DNA of 64,000 nucleotides from Kribbella jiaozuonensis. Lineage in GTDB: Bacteria; Actinomycetota; Actinomycetes; Propionibacteriales; Kribbellaceae. The position numbers were made by a program, and so were the translations under genes. The stretch lies in the NCBI RefSeq assembly GCF_005233875.1, contig NZ_SZPZ01000002.1:1302001-1366000 (forward strand). The letters are read 5' to 3'. The notes beneath the pieces are model-generated. The model worked only from the letters and a program-made list of their open reading frames with translations. It had not been told where the DNA came from and made no database searches. Below are positions 33,310-42,065 of the stretch, one piece after another (the stretch's first letter is position 1; each line of letters begins with the position of its first letter).

Positions 33310-34071
33310 CTAGCTGATCTTGCGGCGGTAGAGGGCGTTCGCACCGGCGTACGCGAGGACGAGCAGACCGACGCACCAGGCGAGCGCGACCCAGATGTCG
33401 TTACCGATCGGCTGCTGGGCGAACAGGTCGCGGATCGTGTTGACGATCGACGTCACCGGCTGGTTCTCGGCGAACGCGCGGACCACGGTCGGCATGGTCT
33501 CGGTCGGCACGAACGCCGAGCTGAGGAACGGCAGGAAGATCAGCGGGTACGAGAACGCGCTCGCGCCGTCCACGGACTTCGCGCTCAGGCCGGCGATCAC
33601 GGCGAGCCAGGTGACCGCGAGGGTGAACAGGATCAGCATGCCGGCGACCGCGAGCCAGGCGCCGAGACCCGCGCCGGTGCGGAAGCCCATGATGAATGCG
33701 ACACCGACGACGATCACCAGTGAGATCAGGTTCGCGACCAGCGATGTCAGGACGTGGCCCCACAGCACGCCGGAGCGCGCGATCGGCAGGGACTGGAACC
33801 GCTCGAAGATCCCGCTCTTCAGATCCATGAACAGCCGGAACGACGTGTACGCGACGCCGGACGCGATCGTGATCAGCAGGATGCCGGGCAGCAGATAGTT
33901 CACGTACTTGACCGAGCCGGTGTCGATCGCGCCGCCGAACACGTAGACGAACAGCAGCATCATCGCGATCGGCATGATCGCGGTCGTGATGATCGTGTCC
34001 GGGCTGCGGAGGATGTGCCGCAGCGAGCGCCCGGTGAGGGTGGCGGTGTCGCCGAGAAGATGTGTGGCCAT
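33310..34071 (-). CDS. ABC-2 type drug exporter permease (DrrB-like)
   Basis: A 253-aa permease with six membrane helices, including IMPIAMMLLFVYVFGGAI near residue 33 and LISLVIVVGVAFIMGF. It also has the ABC-2 signature region SYPLIFLPFLSSAFVPTETMP and the helix before the C-terminal ALYRRKIS. It pairs with the ATPase 10 bp upstream, like daunorubicin-resistance DrrAB exporters. The exported substrate is unknown; control by the PadR at the head of the operon suggests a drug or lipid stress signal. Confidence 0.9.
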   Translation of the reverse strand: MATHLLGDTATLTGRSLRHILRSPDTIITTAIMPIAMMLLFVYVFGGAIDTGSVKYVNYLLPGILLITIASGVAYTSFRLFMDLKSGIFERFQSLPIARSGVLWGHVLTSLVANLISLVIVVGVAFIMGFRTGAGLGAWLAVAGMLILFTLAVTWLAVIAGLSAKSVDGASAFSYPLIFLPFLSSAFVPTETMPTVVRAFAENQPVTSIVNTIRDLFAQQPIGNDIWVALAWCVGLLVLAYAGANALYRRKIS

Positions 34072-34081
34072 GATCGATCCC

Positions 34082-34828
34082 CTACTTGTCCGTGACGAGC
34101 GTCAGGAAGACGTCCTCGAGCGTGGGCTGCTTCTCGACGTACTCGACCTTGGCGGGCGGGAGCAGCCGCCGGAGCTCCTCGAGCGTGCCGTTGACGATGA
34201 TCCGGCCCTCGTGCAGGATCGCGATCCGGTCGGCGAGCTTCTCGGCCTCGTCCAGGTACTGCGTGGTGAGCAGCACCGTCGTACCGTGCTCGGCGAGTTC
34301 CTTGACGCTGTTCCAGACCTCGATCCGCGCCTGCGGGTCGAGCCCGGTCGTCGGCTCGTCGAGGAAGACGACCGGCGGACTCCCGATCAGGCTCATCGCG
34401 ATGTCGAGCCGGCGCCGCATCCCTCCGGAGTACGTCGCCACCCGGCGGCCGCCCGCGTCCGTCAAGGAGAAGCGGGCGAGCAGGTCGTCCGCGACCTTGC
34501 CCGGGTCGTCGATGTGCCGCAGCTTCGCGATCAGCACCAGGTTCTCGCGGCCGGTGAGGATCTCGTCGACCGCCGCGAACTGGCCGGTCAGGCTGATCGA
34601 TTCGCGGACCTTCGCGGAGTCCTTGAAGACGTCGAAACCCTGCACGCTCGCCGTCCCCGCGTCGGCCTTCAGCAGCGTCGACAGGATGCGTACGACGGTG
34701 GTCTTGCCCGCGCCGTTCGAGCCGAGCAGGGCGAAGATGCTGCCGCGCTCGACCTCGAAGTCCACGCCCCGCAGAACCTGCAGGTCCTTGTACGACTTCT
34801 GCAGACCCTGCACCTGTATGACTGTCAT
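34082..34828 (-). CDS. ABC-type drug exporter ATPase (DrrA-like)
   Basis: A 248-aa ATPase with Walker A GSNGAGKTT, signature YSGGMRRRLDIAMSL, Walker B VVFLDEPTTGLDP and TTQYLDEAEKLADRI, the DrrA-type sequence after the switch region. ATG 34828 overlaps the PadR stop in ATGA. It forms the padR-drrA-drrB unit with the genes on either side. Confidence 0.92.
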   Translation of the reverse strand: MTVIQVQGLQKSYKDLQVLRGVDFEVERGSIFALLGSNGAGKTTVVRILSTLLKADAGTASVQGFDVFKDSAKVRESISLTGQFAAVDEILTGRENLVLIAKLRHIDDPGKVADDLLARFSLTDAGGRRVATYSGGMRRRLDIAMSLIGSPPVVFLDEPTTGLDPQARIEVWNSVKELAEHGTTVLLTTQYLDEAEKLADRIAILHEGRIIVNGTLEELRRLLPPAKVEYVEKQPTLEDVFLTLVTDK

Positions 34829-35157
34829 CCCTTGTCTCCTTCGCGGAGCTGTTCGAGGCGTTCTGCGAGGAAGCTCCAGGTCCCCCAGAATTCGTCGAGG
34901 TCTTCGCGGCCGTGAGCGTTGAGCGAGTACACCTTGCGCGGCGGTCCCTTCTCGGACGGGACCTTCTGCACGTCGACCAGGCCCCGCTTCTCGATCCGGA
35001 CCAGCAGCGCGTAGACGGTGCCTTCGGCGATATCGGTGAAGCCCTGCTCCCGCAGCCACGCGGTGATCTCGTAGCCGTACGCGGACCGTCCGGACAGGAT
35101 CGCGAGCACGATCCCCTCGAGCGTGCCCTTGAGCAGCTCGGTCAGCTGCTTGGTCAC
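34825..35157 (-). CDS. PadR-family transcriptional regulator
   Basis: A 110-aa winged-helix repressor. Seen are the PadR-type LLKGTLEGIVLAILSGRSAYGYEI (here in parts), WLREQGFTDIAEGTVYALLVRIEKRGLV and the conserved PPRKVYSLNAHG. It is the first gene of the operon with the ABC exporter and probably senses its substrate. The region upstream has the direct repeats at 35183-35217. Confidence 0.92.
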   Translation of the reverse strand: MTKQLTELLKGTLEGIVLAILSGRSAYGYEITAWLREQGFTDIAEGTVYALLVRIEKRGLVDVQKVPSEKGPPRKVYSLNAHGREDLDEFWGTWSFLAERLEQLREGDKG

Positions 35158-35178
35158 GAGACACCTCCCTAGCTATTC

Positions 35179-35217
35179 AGTGTCACTGAGTACCAGTAGA
35201 TAGTATCACTGACTACC
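35179..35217. promoter_or_regulatory. Candidate PadR operator repeats
   Basis: TCACTGAGTACC (35183-35194) and TCACTGACTACC (35206-35217) match at 11 of 12 positions, 23 bp apart. CAGTGTCACTG (35179-35189) is a perfect dyad with a central T. They lie between padR and the divergent SulP gene in an AT-richer stretch, so they may control both. Confidence 0.6.
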
Positions 35218-35257
35218 GGCCTGGCAAGCGACACTGTGGGGATCGAAAGGGGGCAGG

Positions 35258-36925
35258 GTGCCGATTCCCGGAGTTGAGACGCTGCGGCAGTACCAGCGGA
35301 GCTGGCTGCGGCCGGACGTCGTCGCGGGCATGACGGTCGCGGCGTACTTCGTCCCGCAGGTGATGGCGTACGCCGAACTCGCCGGCCTGCCTGCCGTCGT
35401 CGGGCTGTGGGTCGCACTCGGTCCGCTCGTGCTGTACTTCCTGCTCGGCACGTCGCGGTTGATGTCGCTCGGCCCGGAGTCGACGACCGCGCTGCTGACC
35501 GCGACCGCGATCGGTCCGTTGGCCGCCGGTGATCCGGCCCGCTACGCGACGCTGGCCGCAGTACTGGCGTTGCTGGTCGGTGTGATCTGCGTGGTCGGGT
35601 GGGCGGCGCGGCTGGGATTTCTGGCCGACCTGCTGTCGAAGCCGGTGCTGATCGGCTATTTGACCGGGATCGCGGTGATCATGATGACCGGGCAGTTAGG
35701 TCGGCTAACGGGTGCTCCGGTCGAAGGCGACTCACCGCCGGCCGAGGTGCTGTCCGCGATCCGGCTGATCGGTCAGTGGAAAATCGCACCGGTGCTGTTG
35801 TCGGTCGTCGCGCTAGTGCTGCTGTTCGCGCTGGCTCGGTGGACGCCGCGTCTTCCGGGGCCGCTGGTCGTGGTGGCGCTCGCGGCGTTCGTGACCTGGG
35901 CGGCGGACCTGGGCGACAGGGGAGTGGAGCTCGTCGGGGCTGTGCCGAGCGGCCTGCCGACACCGCACTTGCCGTCGATGTCCCTTCACGATGTCGGTCT
36001 ACTCGCGTTGCCTGCGGTGGGGGTGGCGTTGGTCGGGTACACGGACACGGTTCTGACCGGCCGTGCCTTCGCGGGTCGCGGCGGTGGGCAGACCGAGCCG
36101 GGCCGGGAGCTGCTGGTGCTCGGGCTGGCCAACCTGTCCGCGGGTCTGGTGCGTGGCTTCCCGATCAGCAGCAGCGGCAGCCGGACCGCCCTGGCGGCGG
36201 CGTCCGGCGCGAAGAGCCAGGTGTACTCGCTGGTCGCCGCGGTGGCGATCGTCGCCACGCTGCTGTTCGCCGGCCCGCTCCTCGCCACCTTCCCGATCCC
36301 GGCGCTCGGCGCACTGGTCGTGTACGCCGCCATCCGGCTGATCGAACTCGGCGAGTTCCGCCGCATCGCCGCCTTCCGGCGCAGTGAGTTTTTGTTGGCC
36401 TTGGCAACAACAGTCGGCGTGATCGCCCTCGACGTCCTGTACGGCGTACTCCTGGCCGTTGCGTTGTCGGTCCTCGACGTACTGCGACGCGTCGCCCGGC
36501 CGCACGACGGCATCCTCGGATACGTACCGGGTATCGCCGGCATGCACGACATCGACGACTACCCGGACGCGCGGCCGGTCCCAGGGCTCGTTGTCTACCG
36601 GTACGACTCGCCGCTGTTCTTCGCGAACGCCGAGGACTTCCACCGTCGCGCGCTGGCCGCCGTCGACGACGCACCGACGCCGGCGCGCTGGCTCCTGCTC
36701 AACACCGAGGCGAACATCCAGATCGACGTCACCGCGATCGACGCGTTGGACGCGCTGCGCGAGGAGCTGGCGTCACGCGGCATCGTGCTGGCGCTGGCGA
36801 GAGTCAAGCAGGAGCTCCGGGACGACCTCGAGTCCGCCGGGTTCCTCGATCGTTTAGGACCTGGCCGTGTGTTCTACACCCTCCCGACCGCTGTCGAAGC
36901 CTTCCGTGCAGAACAACCCGGCTAG
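35258..36925 (+). CDS. SulP-family anion transporter with STAS domain
   Basis: A 555-aa transporter of the SLC26/SulP family, moving sulfate, bicarbonate or another anion. The membrane part (about 15-410) begins with VVAGMTVAAYFVPQVMAYAELAG and contains GPESTTALLTA and GFPISSSGSRTALAAASGAKS, both family hallmarks. A STAS domain follows (about 440-550; PGLVVYRYDSPLFFANAEDF, LNTEANIQIDVTAIDAL). The substrate cannot be fixed. The GTG start follows AAAGGGGGCAGG. It is divergent from padR across the repeats. Confidence 0.9.
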   Translation: MPIPGVETLRQYQRSWLRPDVVAGMTVAAYFVPQVMAYAELAGLPAVVGLWVALGPLVLYFLLGTSRLMSLGPESTTALLTATAIGPLAAGDPARYATLAAVLALLVGVICVVGWAARLGFLADLLSKPVLIGYLTGIAVIMMTGQLGRLTGAPVEGDSPPAEVLSAIRLIGQWKIAPVLLSVVALVLLFALARWTPRLPGPLVVVALAAFVTWAADLGDRGVELVGAVPSGLPTPHLPSMSLHDVGLLALPAVGVALVGYTDTVLTGRAFAGRGGGQTEPGRELLVLGLANLSAGLVRGFPISSSGSRTALAAASGAKSQVYSLVAAVAIVATLLFAGPLLATFPIPALGALVVYAAIRLIELGEFRRIAAFRRSEFLLALATTVGVIALDVLYGVLLAVALSVLDVLRRVARPHDGILGYVPGIAGMHDIDDYPDARPVPGLVVYRYDSPLFFANAEDFHRRALAAVDDAPTPARWLLLNTEANIQIDVTAIDALDALREELASRGIVLALARVKQELRDDLESAGFLDRLGPGRVFYTLPTAVEAFRAEQPG

Positions 36926-36959
36926 CCTGGTCCGTGGACGCCCGACCTGGGAGGCAGAG

Positions 36960-37148
36960 ATGGCTGTCATGACGAAAGCTGAGGCCCTGGCGATCATTCG
37001 TCGCGCGTACGGTCCGGACGTTGCCGAATCCGTCGCGGACCGGTTGCCGGAGCAGATCGACCCTGATGACGATGCGGATGCGGAGCTGTTGGCGTCCCTC
37101 GGGCTGACCCGCGACGGGCTGGCGAACGCGCTCGGCGGCGAACTCTAG
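36960..37148 (+). CDS. Small acidic protein, unknown function
   Basis: A 62-aa protein with ATG 36960 behind GGGAGGCAGAG. It is acidic in the centre (EQIDPDDDADAELL) and helical, starting MTKAEALAIIRRAYG. It ends with LGLTRDGLANALGGEL. There are no Cys residues and no membrane segment. I do not recognise a family. It starts 35 bp after the SulP gene and may be cotranscribed; the 3' end overlaps the convergent hydrolase by 4 bp. Confidence 0.6.
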   Translation: MAVMTKAEALAIIRRAYGPDVAESVADRLPEQIDPDDDADAELLASLGLTRDGLANALGGEL

Positions 37149-38059
37149 AGCAGGTCGCCGCAGAACGCCTCGATGGCGCGGTTGACGACGACCGGGCGTT
37201 CCCACGGCATGAAATGACCGGCGCCCTTCACCCAGAACGGCCCGACGCCGGCCGGGAAGGCAAGCGCGCAGCGTTCCTCGGCGTGCTCTCCGACGGTGAC
37301 CTGGTCCGCACCGATCAGCACCAGAGCGCGCTGCTGCACGGGTCGATCGATCAGCTCCGGAGCTGACAGCGGGCGGGTGCCCATCAGTACTTCGTAGTCG
37401 GCGAACGACGCGCGCAGGCGGGTGGCGTCGCCGTACGGCTCGGTCAGGAACGCCAGGTCGTCTTCGTCGAAGGCGTCGGGTGGACACCAGAGGCGGTGCC
37501 CGAAGAACTCGCCGATGTAGCGCCGCCGTCGTTCCGGCGTATCGAGCTCGGCAACCAGTTCGTCCGCGTGCTGCCCCTGCCGGCGCTGGTAGTCGTAGAC
37601 GGCGGGCTTGGGCCGACCAGGCGGGATGCCGGCCGCCGCGAACGCCTCGGGCAGATCGGGCATCGAGTCGTCCAGGATCACCAGCCGGTCCACCCGCTCG
37701 GGATGCCGGTTCGCCAGATCGATGGAGATCATCGCGCCCAGGTCGTGTCCGGCGACGACCGCTCGCTCCCAGCCGAGTACGTCGAACAGCCCGGTGAGGT
37801 CGGTGTTGAACGCGTTGAAGTCGTAGAAGTCGTCCGGCGCGAAATCGGAATCGCCGTACCCGCGCAGATCCGGCGCGACGACGTCGAACCCTGCTTCGGC
37901 CAGCGGGATCAGGTTGTGCGACCAGATCCGGCTCGTGCACGGGAACCCGTGGACCAGGAGCAGCGGTACGCCGCCCTCACCACGTCGCCGGACGGCGAGC
38001 CGGTGCCCCGGGCGTACCTCGATCCGCTCGGGCGCAACGACTTCGGCAGGAAGAACCAT
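37145..38059 (-). CDS. Alpha/beta hydrolase, haloacetate dehalogenase/epoxide hydrolase-like
   Basis: A 304-aa hydrolase. The nucleophile is Asp in AGHDLGAMIS (as in haloacetate dehalogenases and epoxide hydrolases, GHDxG). LLVHGFPCTSRIW supplies the oxyanion region and KGAGHFMPWE the catalytic His. The RGYGDSDFAP loop is typical. The cap region covers about 150-210. The true substrate is unknown; it stands alone between unrelated genes. Confidence 0.87.
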   Translation of the reverse strand: MVLPAEVVAPERIEVRPGHRLAVRRRGEGGVPLLLVHGFPCTSRIWSHNLIPLAEAGFDVVAPDLRGYGDSDFAPDDFYDFNAFNTDLTGLFDVLGWERAVVAGHDLGAMISIDLANRHPERVDRLVILDDSMPDLPEAFAAAGIPPGRPKPAVYDYQRRQGQHADELVAELDTPERRRRYIGEFFGHRLWCPPDAFDEDDLAFLTEPYGDATRLRASFADYEVLMGTRPLSAPELIDRPVQQRALVLIGADQVTVGEHAEERCALAFPAGVGPFWVKGAGHFMPWERPVVVNRAIEAFCGDLL

Positions 38060-38162
38060 GCCTTCGGTCTACACGATCACCCGGTCAGACGGGCCTTGAC
38101 CGCCGTTGGTTGCGGGCAGAGGCTGGCAGATGGACGGTGTGTCTTCGAGAGGGAGTGGCCTG

Positions 38163-38723
38163 ATGGCGAAGGTACTGATTCTGACCGGTGACGCCGCGGA
38201 GGACCTGGAGGTGTTCTACCCCTATCAGCGGTTGCTGGAGGAGGGGTACGACGTCGACATCGCCGCGCCAGAGGTGAAGAAACTGCAGTTCGTGGTGCAC
38301 GACTTCGTGGACGGTTTCGACACGTACACCGAGAAGCTCGGCCACACCTGGCAGGCGGATGTCGCATTCGCGAACGTGGATCCCGCGGACTACGTCGCGG
38401 TCGTGATCCCGGGCGGCCGCGCCCCGGAGTACATCCGGAACGACGCTGACGTCCAGCGGATCGTGAAGCACTTCTACGGCGAGTCGAAGCCCGTCGCGCA
38501 GCTGTGCCACGGACCGCTGATCCCGGCCGCCGCCGGCGTGCTGAACGGCCGGAAGACATCGGCGTACCCGGCGCTCGCACCGGACATCACCGCCGGGGGA
38601 GCCGAGTGGGTCGACGGTGACGCGGTCGTCGACGGCAACGTGGTCTCGGGTCGCGCGTGGCCGGACCACCCGACCTGGATGCGCGCGTTCATGGCGATCC
38701 TGAAGGAGCACGCGCCGGCGTAG
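38163..38723 (+). CDS. DJ-1/PfpI-family protein
   Basis: A 186-aa protein of the DJ-1/PfpI superfamily, members of which are glyoxalases, deglycases or stress proteins. The nucleophilic Cys is in VAQLCHGPLIPAAAG and the partner Glu in PGGRAPEYIRND. ATG 38163 (MAKVLILTGD) has AGGGAG upstream. A long open reading frame antisense to it is rejected. It precedes the aldolase operon by 66 bp and may not be cotranscribed. Confidence 0.88.
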   Translation: MAKVLILTGDAAEDLEVFYPYQRLLEEGYDVDIAAPEVKKLQFVVHDFVDGFDTYTEKLGHTWQADVAFANVDPADYVAVVIPGGRAPEYIRNDADVQRIVKHFYGESKPVAQLCHGPLIPAAAGVLNGRKTSAYPALAPDITAGGAEWVDGDAVVDGNVVSGRAWPDHPTWMRAFMAILKEHAPA

Positions 38724-38789
38724 CGCGGTTGCAGCCTTTCTGCAGCGTTCGGAGAGGCAGGCTGGACGGAGCCACCGGGAGGAGTGAGC

Positions 38790-39647
38790 ATGCCGGTTGC
38801 ACCGTTGAAGGAACTCGTCGACGAGGCCTTGGCCAAGGGGTACGCCGTTCCCGCGATCAACGTCGTCGACGAGTTGAGCCTGCGAGCCGTCGTCGACGCG
38901 GCCGTGGAGCTGCGCTCGCCGTTGATCGTGCAGACGTCGGTGAAGACCGTGAAATCGGTCGGGCGCGACGTACTGAAGGCGATGTTCGACGCGACCGTCG
39001 CGCCCGAGCCGGTGCCGGTCGCGTTGCACCTGGATCATTGCCCGGACCGCGAGGTGATCAGCTCCTGCCTCGCGGCCGGCTGGAACTCGGTGCTGTTCGA
39101 CGCCTCCGCGCTCCCGGTCGAGGAGAACCAGCGGCAGACCGTCGAGGTGGTCGCCGAGGCCCGCAAGTACGGCGCGCACGTGGAAGGCGAGATCGAAGGC
39201 ATCACGGGGGTCGAGGACGGAGTCGGATCCGACACCGAGTCGGAACGTCAATCCTTGGCGGTTGCCACTCGCTTCGTGGAGACGACCGGGGTCGACGTGT
39301 TCGCCCCCGCGATCGGCAACGCCCACGGCATCTACCGGTCGACACCGGAGCTGGATTCGCAGCGGATCACCGACCTCGTGGCCGCGACCGGGATCCCGAT
39401 GGCGCTGCACGGCGGATCCGGGCTGACGCCGGAGCAGTTCCGGGATCTGATCGGCCGGGGCTGCGCGAAGGTGAACATCTCGACGGCGCTCAAGGTCGCG
39501 TACATGAAGTCGTCGCTCGAGCATCTCGAGGAGGCGCGGGCGAAGGACAAATGGGACCCGCCAACGTTGTTCCGGAACATCCATGCCGCGGTCAAGGCGA
39601 TGGCCGTCGAGTACATCGAGATCTTCGGTAGCGGCGGTCACGCATGA
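38790..39647 (+). CDS. Class II fructose-bisphosphate-type aldolase
   Basis: A 285-aa zinc aldolase of the FbaA/GatY/KbaY family, cleaving a ketose bisphosphate or related sugar to dihydroxyacetone phosphate and an aldehyde. Zinc and substrate motifs are LHLDHCPDRE (H-D-H), GEIEGITGVEDG, GNAHGIY and LHGGSGL, with VNISTALK. ATG 38790 is five bases after GGGAGGAG. It overlaps the HAD gene in ATGA and leads the aldolase-HAD-dhaL-dhaK operon, so its product probably feeds or drains the dihydroxyacetone pool (inference). Confidence 0.9.
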   Translation: MPVAPLKELVDEALAKGYAVPAINVVDELSLRAVVDAAVELRSPLIVQTSVKTVKSVGRDVLKAMFDATVAPEPVPVALHLDHCPDREVISSCLAAGWNSVLFDASALPVEENQRQTVEVVAEARKYGAHVEGEIEGITGVEDGVGSDTESERQSLAVATRFVETTGVDVFAPAIGNAHGIYRSTPELDSQRITDLVAATGIPMALHGGSGLTPEQFRDLIGRGCAKVNISTALKVAYMKSSLEHLEEARAKDKWDPPTLFRNIHAAVKAMAVEYIEIFGSGGHA

Positions 39648-40432
39648 CCGCACTCATCTTCGACTGTGACGGTGTGCTCGGCGACACCGAACGCGACGGT
39701 CATCTGCCGGCGTTCAACGCGACGTTCGAGCACTTCGGCCTGCCGGTGCGTTGGTCGGTCGAGGACTACGGTCAGCTGCTGAAGATCGGCGGCGGCAAGG
39801 AACGTCTGGCCACGTTGCTCGACGATCCCGACGTCGTGAAAGCGGCCGGTTCGCCGTCGACGGACGAGGAACGTGCGCAGGTCATCGCGGCCTGGCATCA
39901 GTACAAGACCAAGACCTTCACGGACCTCATCGCGGCCGGAGTCGTTCCGCCGCGTCCCGGCGTACGGCGGATCATCACCGAGGCGCTGCGAGCGGGCTGG
40001 ACGGTTGCCGTCGCGTCGACCTCGGCCGAGCCTTCGGTACGTGCCGTGCTGACCGGAGCGGTCGGGGCGGAGGTCGCGGCGCGGGTGCCGGTGTTCGCGG
40101 GGGACGTCGTACCGCGGAAGAAGCCGGACCCGGCGGTGTATGAGCTGGCCGTCCACCAGCTCGCCCTGGTGCCGGATCACACGCTTGTCATCGAGGACTC
40201 GAGCAACGGTCTGCTCGCCGCGACCGGTGCCGGGCTGTCCACGGTCGTGACCGTGTCGGGCTACACCCGCGACGAGGACTTCACCGGAGCGGCACTGGTC
40301 GTCTCCAGCCTGGGCGATCCCGGCGGCGAGCAGCTCGAGGTACTGGCGGACCCCTGGAACATCGGACCCGTCGGCGCGCTCACGCTGACCGAGCTCGCTG
40401 AACTGGCCGGTCGCAAAGGAGGGCATACATGA
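39644..40432 (+). CDS. HAD-superfamily phosphatase/phosphomutase (CbbY-like)
   Basis: A 262-aa HAD hydrolase with IFDCDGVLGDTE (nucleophile D8, acid D10), ASTSAEP (motif II), KKPDPAVYELA (motif III Lys) and IEDSSNGLLAA (motif IV). The helical cap covers about 18-95. CbbY-like members are sugar phosphatases or xylulose-bisphosphatases. Stop and start overlaps with the aldolase gene before it and dhaL after it show one transcript, so a sugar phosphate of that pathway is the likely substrate. Confidence 0.88.
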   Translation: MTALIFDCDGVLGDTERDGHLPAFNATFEHFGLPVRWSVEDYGQLLKIGGGKERLATLLDDPDVVKAAGSPSTDEERAQVIAAWHQYKTKTFTDLIAAGVVPPRPGVRRIITEALRAGWTVAVASTSAEPSVRAVLTGAVGAEVAARVPVFAGDVVPRKKPDPAVYELAVHQLALVPDHTLVIEDSSNGLLAATGAGLSTVVTVSGYTRDEDFTGAALVVSSLGDPGGEQLEVLADPWNIGPVGALTLTELAELAGRKGGHT

Positions 40433-41073
40433 GTGACAGCTGGAGCGATGTCGACCTGGTCATGACCACGATCATCGAGACCTGTCTCGCCAACGAGAAG
40501 TACTTCGGTGACCTCGACTCGGTCGTCGGCGACGGCGACTTCGGGTACTCGCTGGCTCGCGGTTTCGAGAAACTCCAGGCCCAGTACGGCGAGCTGGACC
40601 GCACCGACATCGGAACGTTCTTCAAGAAGGTCGGGATGCTCGTGACGTCCCGGATCGGCGGCACGTCCGGACCGATCTGGGGCACGGGATTCCTGCGTGC
40701 CGGGATGACGGCCGGCGCGACCACGACCCTCGACGGTGCCGCCGTCGTCGCGATGCTGCGGGCGGCGATCGCCGGGATCATGGCCCGCGGCGGCGCGTCG
40801 CTCGGCGAGAAGACCCTGCTCGATGCGCTGGTCCCGATGACGGATGCCATCGAGGAGGCGCTCGCGGCCGGGGTGAGCAGCGACGAGGTCGTGGATCGGG
40901 CCGCCGTCGCGGCCCGGACGGCCGCGGATGCGACGGTCGACCTGGTCGCCAAGCGTGGCCGGGCCGCCTACACCGGCGAACGCAGCCGGGGATCGGTCGA
41001 CGCCGGGGCCACGGCGGTCGCCGTACTGATGGAGCAGATCGCACAGAACTGGAAGGGGAGGGAGTCCGGATGA
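40429..41073 (+). CDS. dhaL: Dihydroxyacetone kinase nucleotide-binding subunit DhaL
   Basis: A 214-aa all-helical subunit holding the nucleotide and two Mg ions. Aspartates of the DxDxxxG-type motif are in VVGDGDFGYSLARGF, with GGTSGPIWG and RGGASLGEKTLLDAL typical of DhaL. It pairs with DhaK directly downstream by an ATGA overlap. There is no DhaM (PTS donor) gene in the window, so ATP use or a distant donor is open. Confidence 0.9.
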   Translation: MSDSWSDVDLVMTTIIETCLANEKYFGDLDSVVGDGDFGYSLARGFEKLQAQYGELDRTDIGTFFKKVGMLVTSRIGGTSGPIWGTGFLRAGMTAGATTTLDGAAVVAMLRAAIAGIMARGGASLGEKTLLDALVPMTDAIEEALAAGVSSDEVVDRAAVAARTAADATVDLVAKRGRAAYTGERSRGSVDAGATAVAVLMEQIAQNWKGRESG

Positions 41074-42065
41074 AGAAGTTCGTCAACGATCCCAAGAACT
41101 ACGTGCCGGAGATGCTGCAGGGCATCGCACTGGCGAACCCCGAGACCTTAAAGTACGTCCCGGAGTACAACCTGATCATGCGCACGGACGCGCCGCGGGA
41201 CGACAAGGTCTCGATCATCCAGGGCTCCGGCTCCGGGCACGAGCCGGCGCACGTGATGACGGTGGGCAAGGGCATGCTCGACGCGGCCTGTCCCGGTGAC
41301 GTCTTTGCCGCGCCGCCGATGGACTACGTGTACGAGACCACCAAGCTGCTCGCGTCGCAGAAGGGTGTGTTGCTCCTGGTGAACAACTACACCGGCGACC
41401 GGATGGCGTTCGACATGTCGCAGGAGCTCAGCGCCGCGGACGGGCTGAACGTGAAGACGCTGATCATCGACGACGACGTCGCGGTGAAGGACTCGACGTA
41501 CACGGTCGGCCGGCGTGGTGTCGCGGGCAACTTCTTCGTGATGAAGGCGGTCGGTGCGGCCTCCGAACAGGGTGCGGACCTGGACGAACTGGTCCGGATC
41601 GGCGAGAAGGTCAACTCGGTCACCCGCACGATGGGGATGGCGCTGACCGCGTGTACGCCGCCGGCCAAGGGCTCCCCGCTGTTCGACCTCGGGCCGGACG
41701 AGATGGAGATGGGCGTCGGTATCCACGGCGAGCCGGGCCGCAGCCGCGAGCCGCTCGCCTCGGCGAACGAGATCATCGACCAGATGCTCGAGGCGGTCCG
41801 CTCCGACCTGCCGTACGAGTCCGGTGACAACGTCGCGCTGATGATCAACGGGCTCGGCGGTACGCCGATCAGCGAGCTGTACCTGCTCTACGGTCGCGCG
41901 CACAAGGTGCTCACCGACCAGGGCATCAACGTGCGGCGCAACTACGTCGGCGAGTACTGCACGTCGCTGGACATGGCCGGGGCGTCGGTGACGCTGGTCA
42001 AGCTCGACGACGAGATCGACGGCCTGTTGTCAGCGCCCGCGGAGATCGCGATTCGCGTGTTCTGA
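41070..42065 (+). CDS. dhaK: Dihydroxyacetone kinase substrate-binding subunit DhaK
   Basis: A 331-aa subunit that binds dihydroxyacetone (or erythrulose in related enzymes) through a covalent hemiaminal to His. The GSGSGHEPAH motif holds that His; MAFDMSQELSAADGLNVKT and GINVRRNYVGEYCTSLDMAGASVTL are family stretches. The last 36 bp overlap the convergent GAF regulator gene. It ends the aldolase-HAD-dhaL-dhaK operon. Confidence 0.92.
   Translation: MKKFVNDPKNYVPEMLQGIALANPETLKYVPEYNLIMRTDAPRDDKVSIIQGSGSGHEPAHVMTVGKGMLDAACPGDVFAAPPMDYVYETTKLLASQKGVLLLVNNYTGDRMAFDMSQELSAADGLNVKTLIIDDDVAVKDSTYTVGRRGVAGNFFVMKAVGAASEQGADLDELVRIGEKVNSVTRTMGMALTACTPPAKGSPLFDLGPDEMEMGVGIHGEPGRSREPLASANEIIDQMLEAVRSDLPYESGDNVALMINGLGGTPISELYLLYGRAHKVLTDQGINVRRNYVGEYCTSLDMAGASVTLVKLDDEIDGLLSAPAEIAIRVF

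Noticed and set aside
34829..35164. Fusion of the ABC ATPase to an upstream frame
   Set aside because: The frame runs through padR in the wrong phase; ATG 34828 gives the usual ATPase start and an ATGA overlap.
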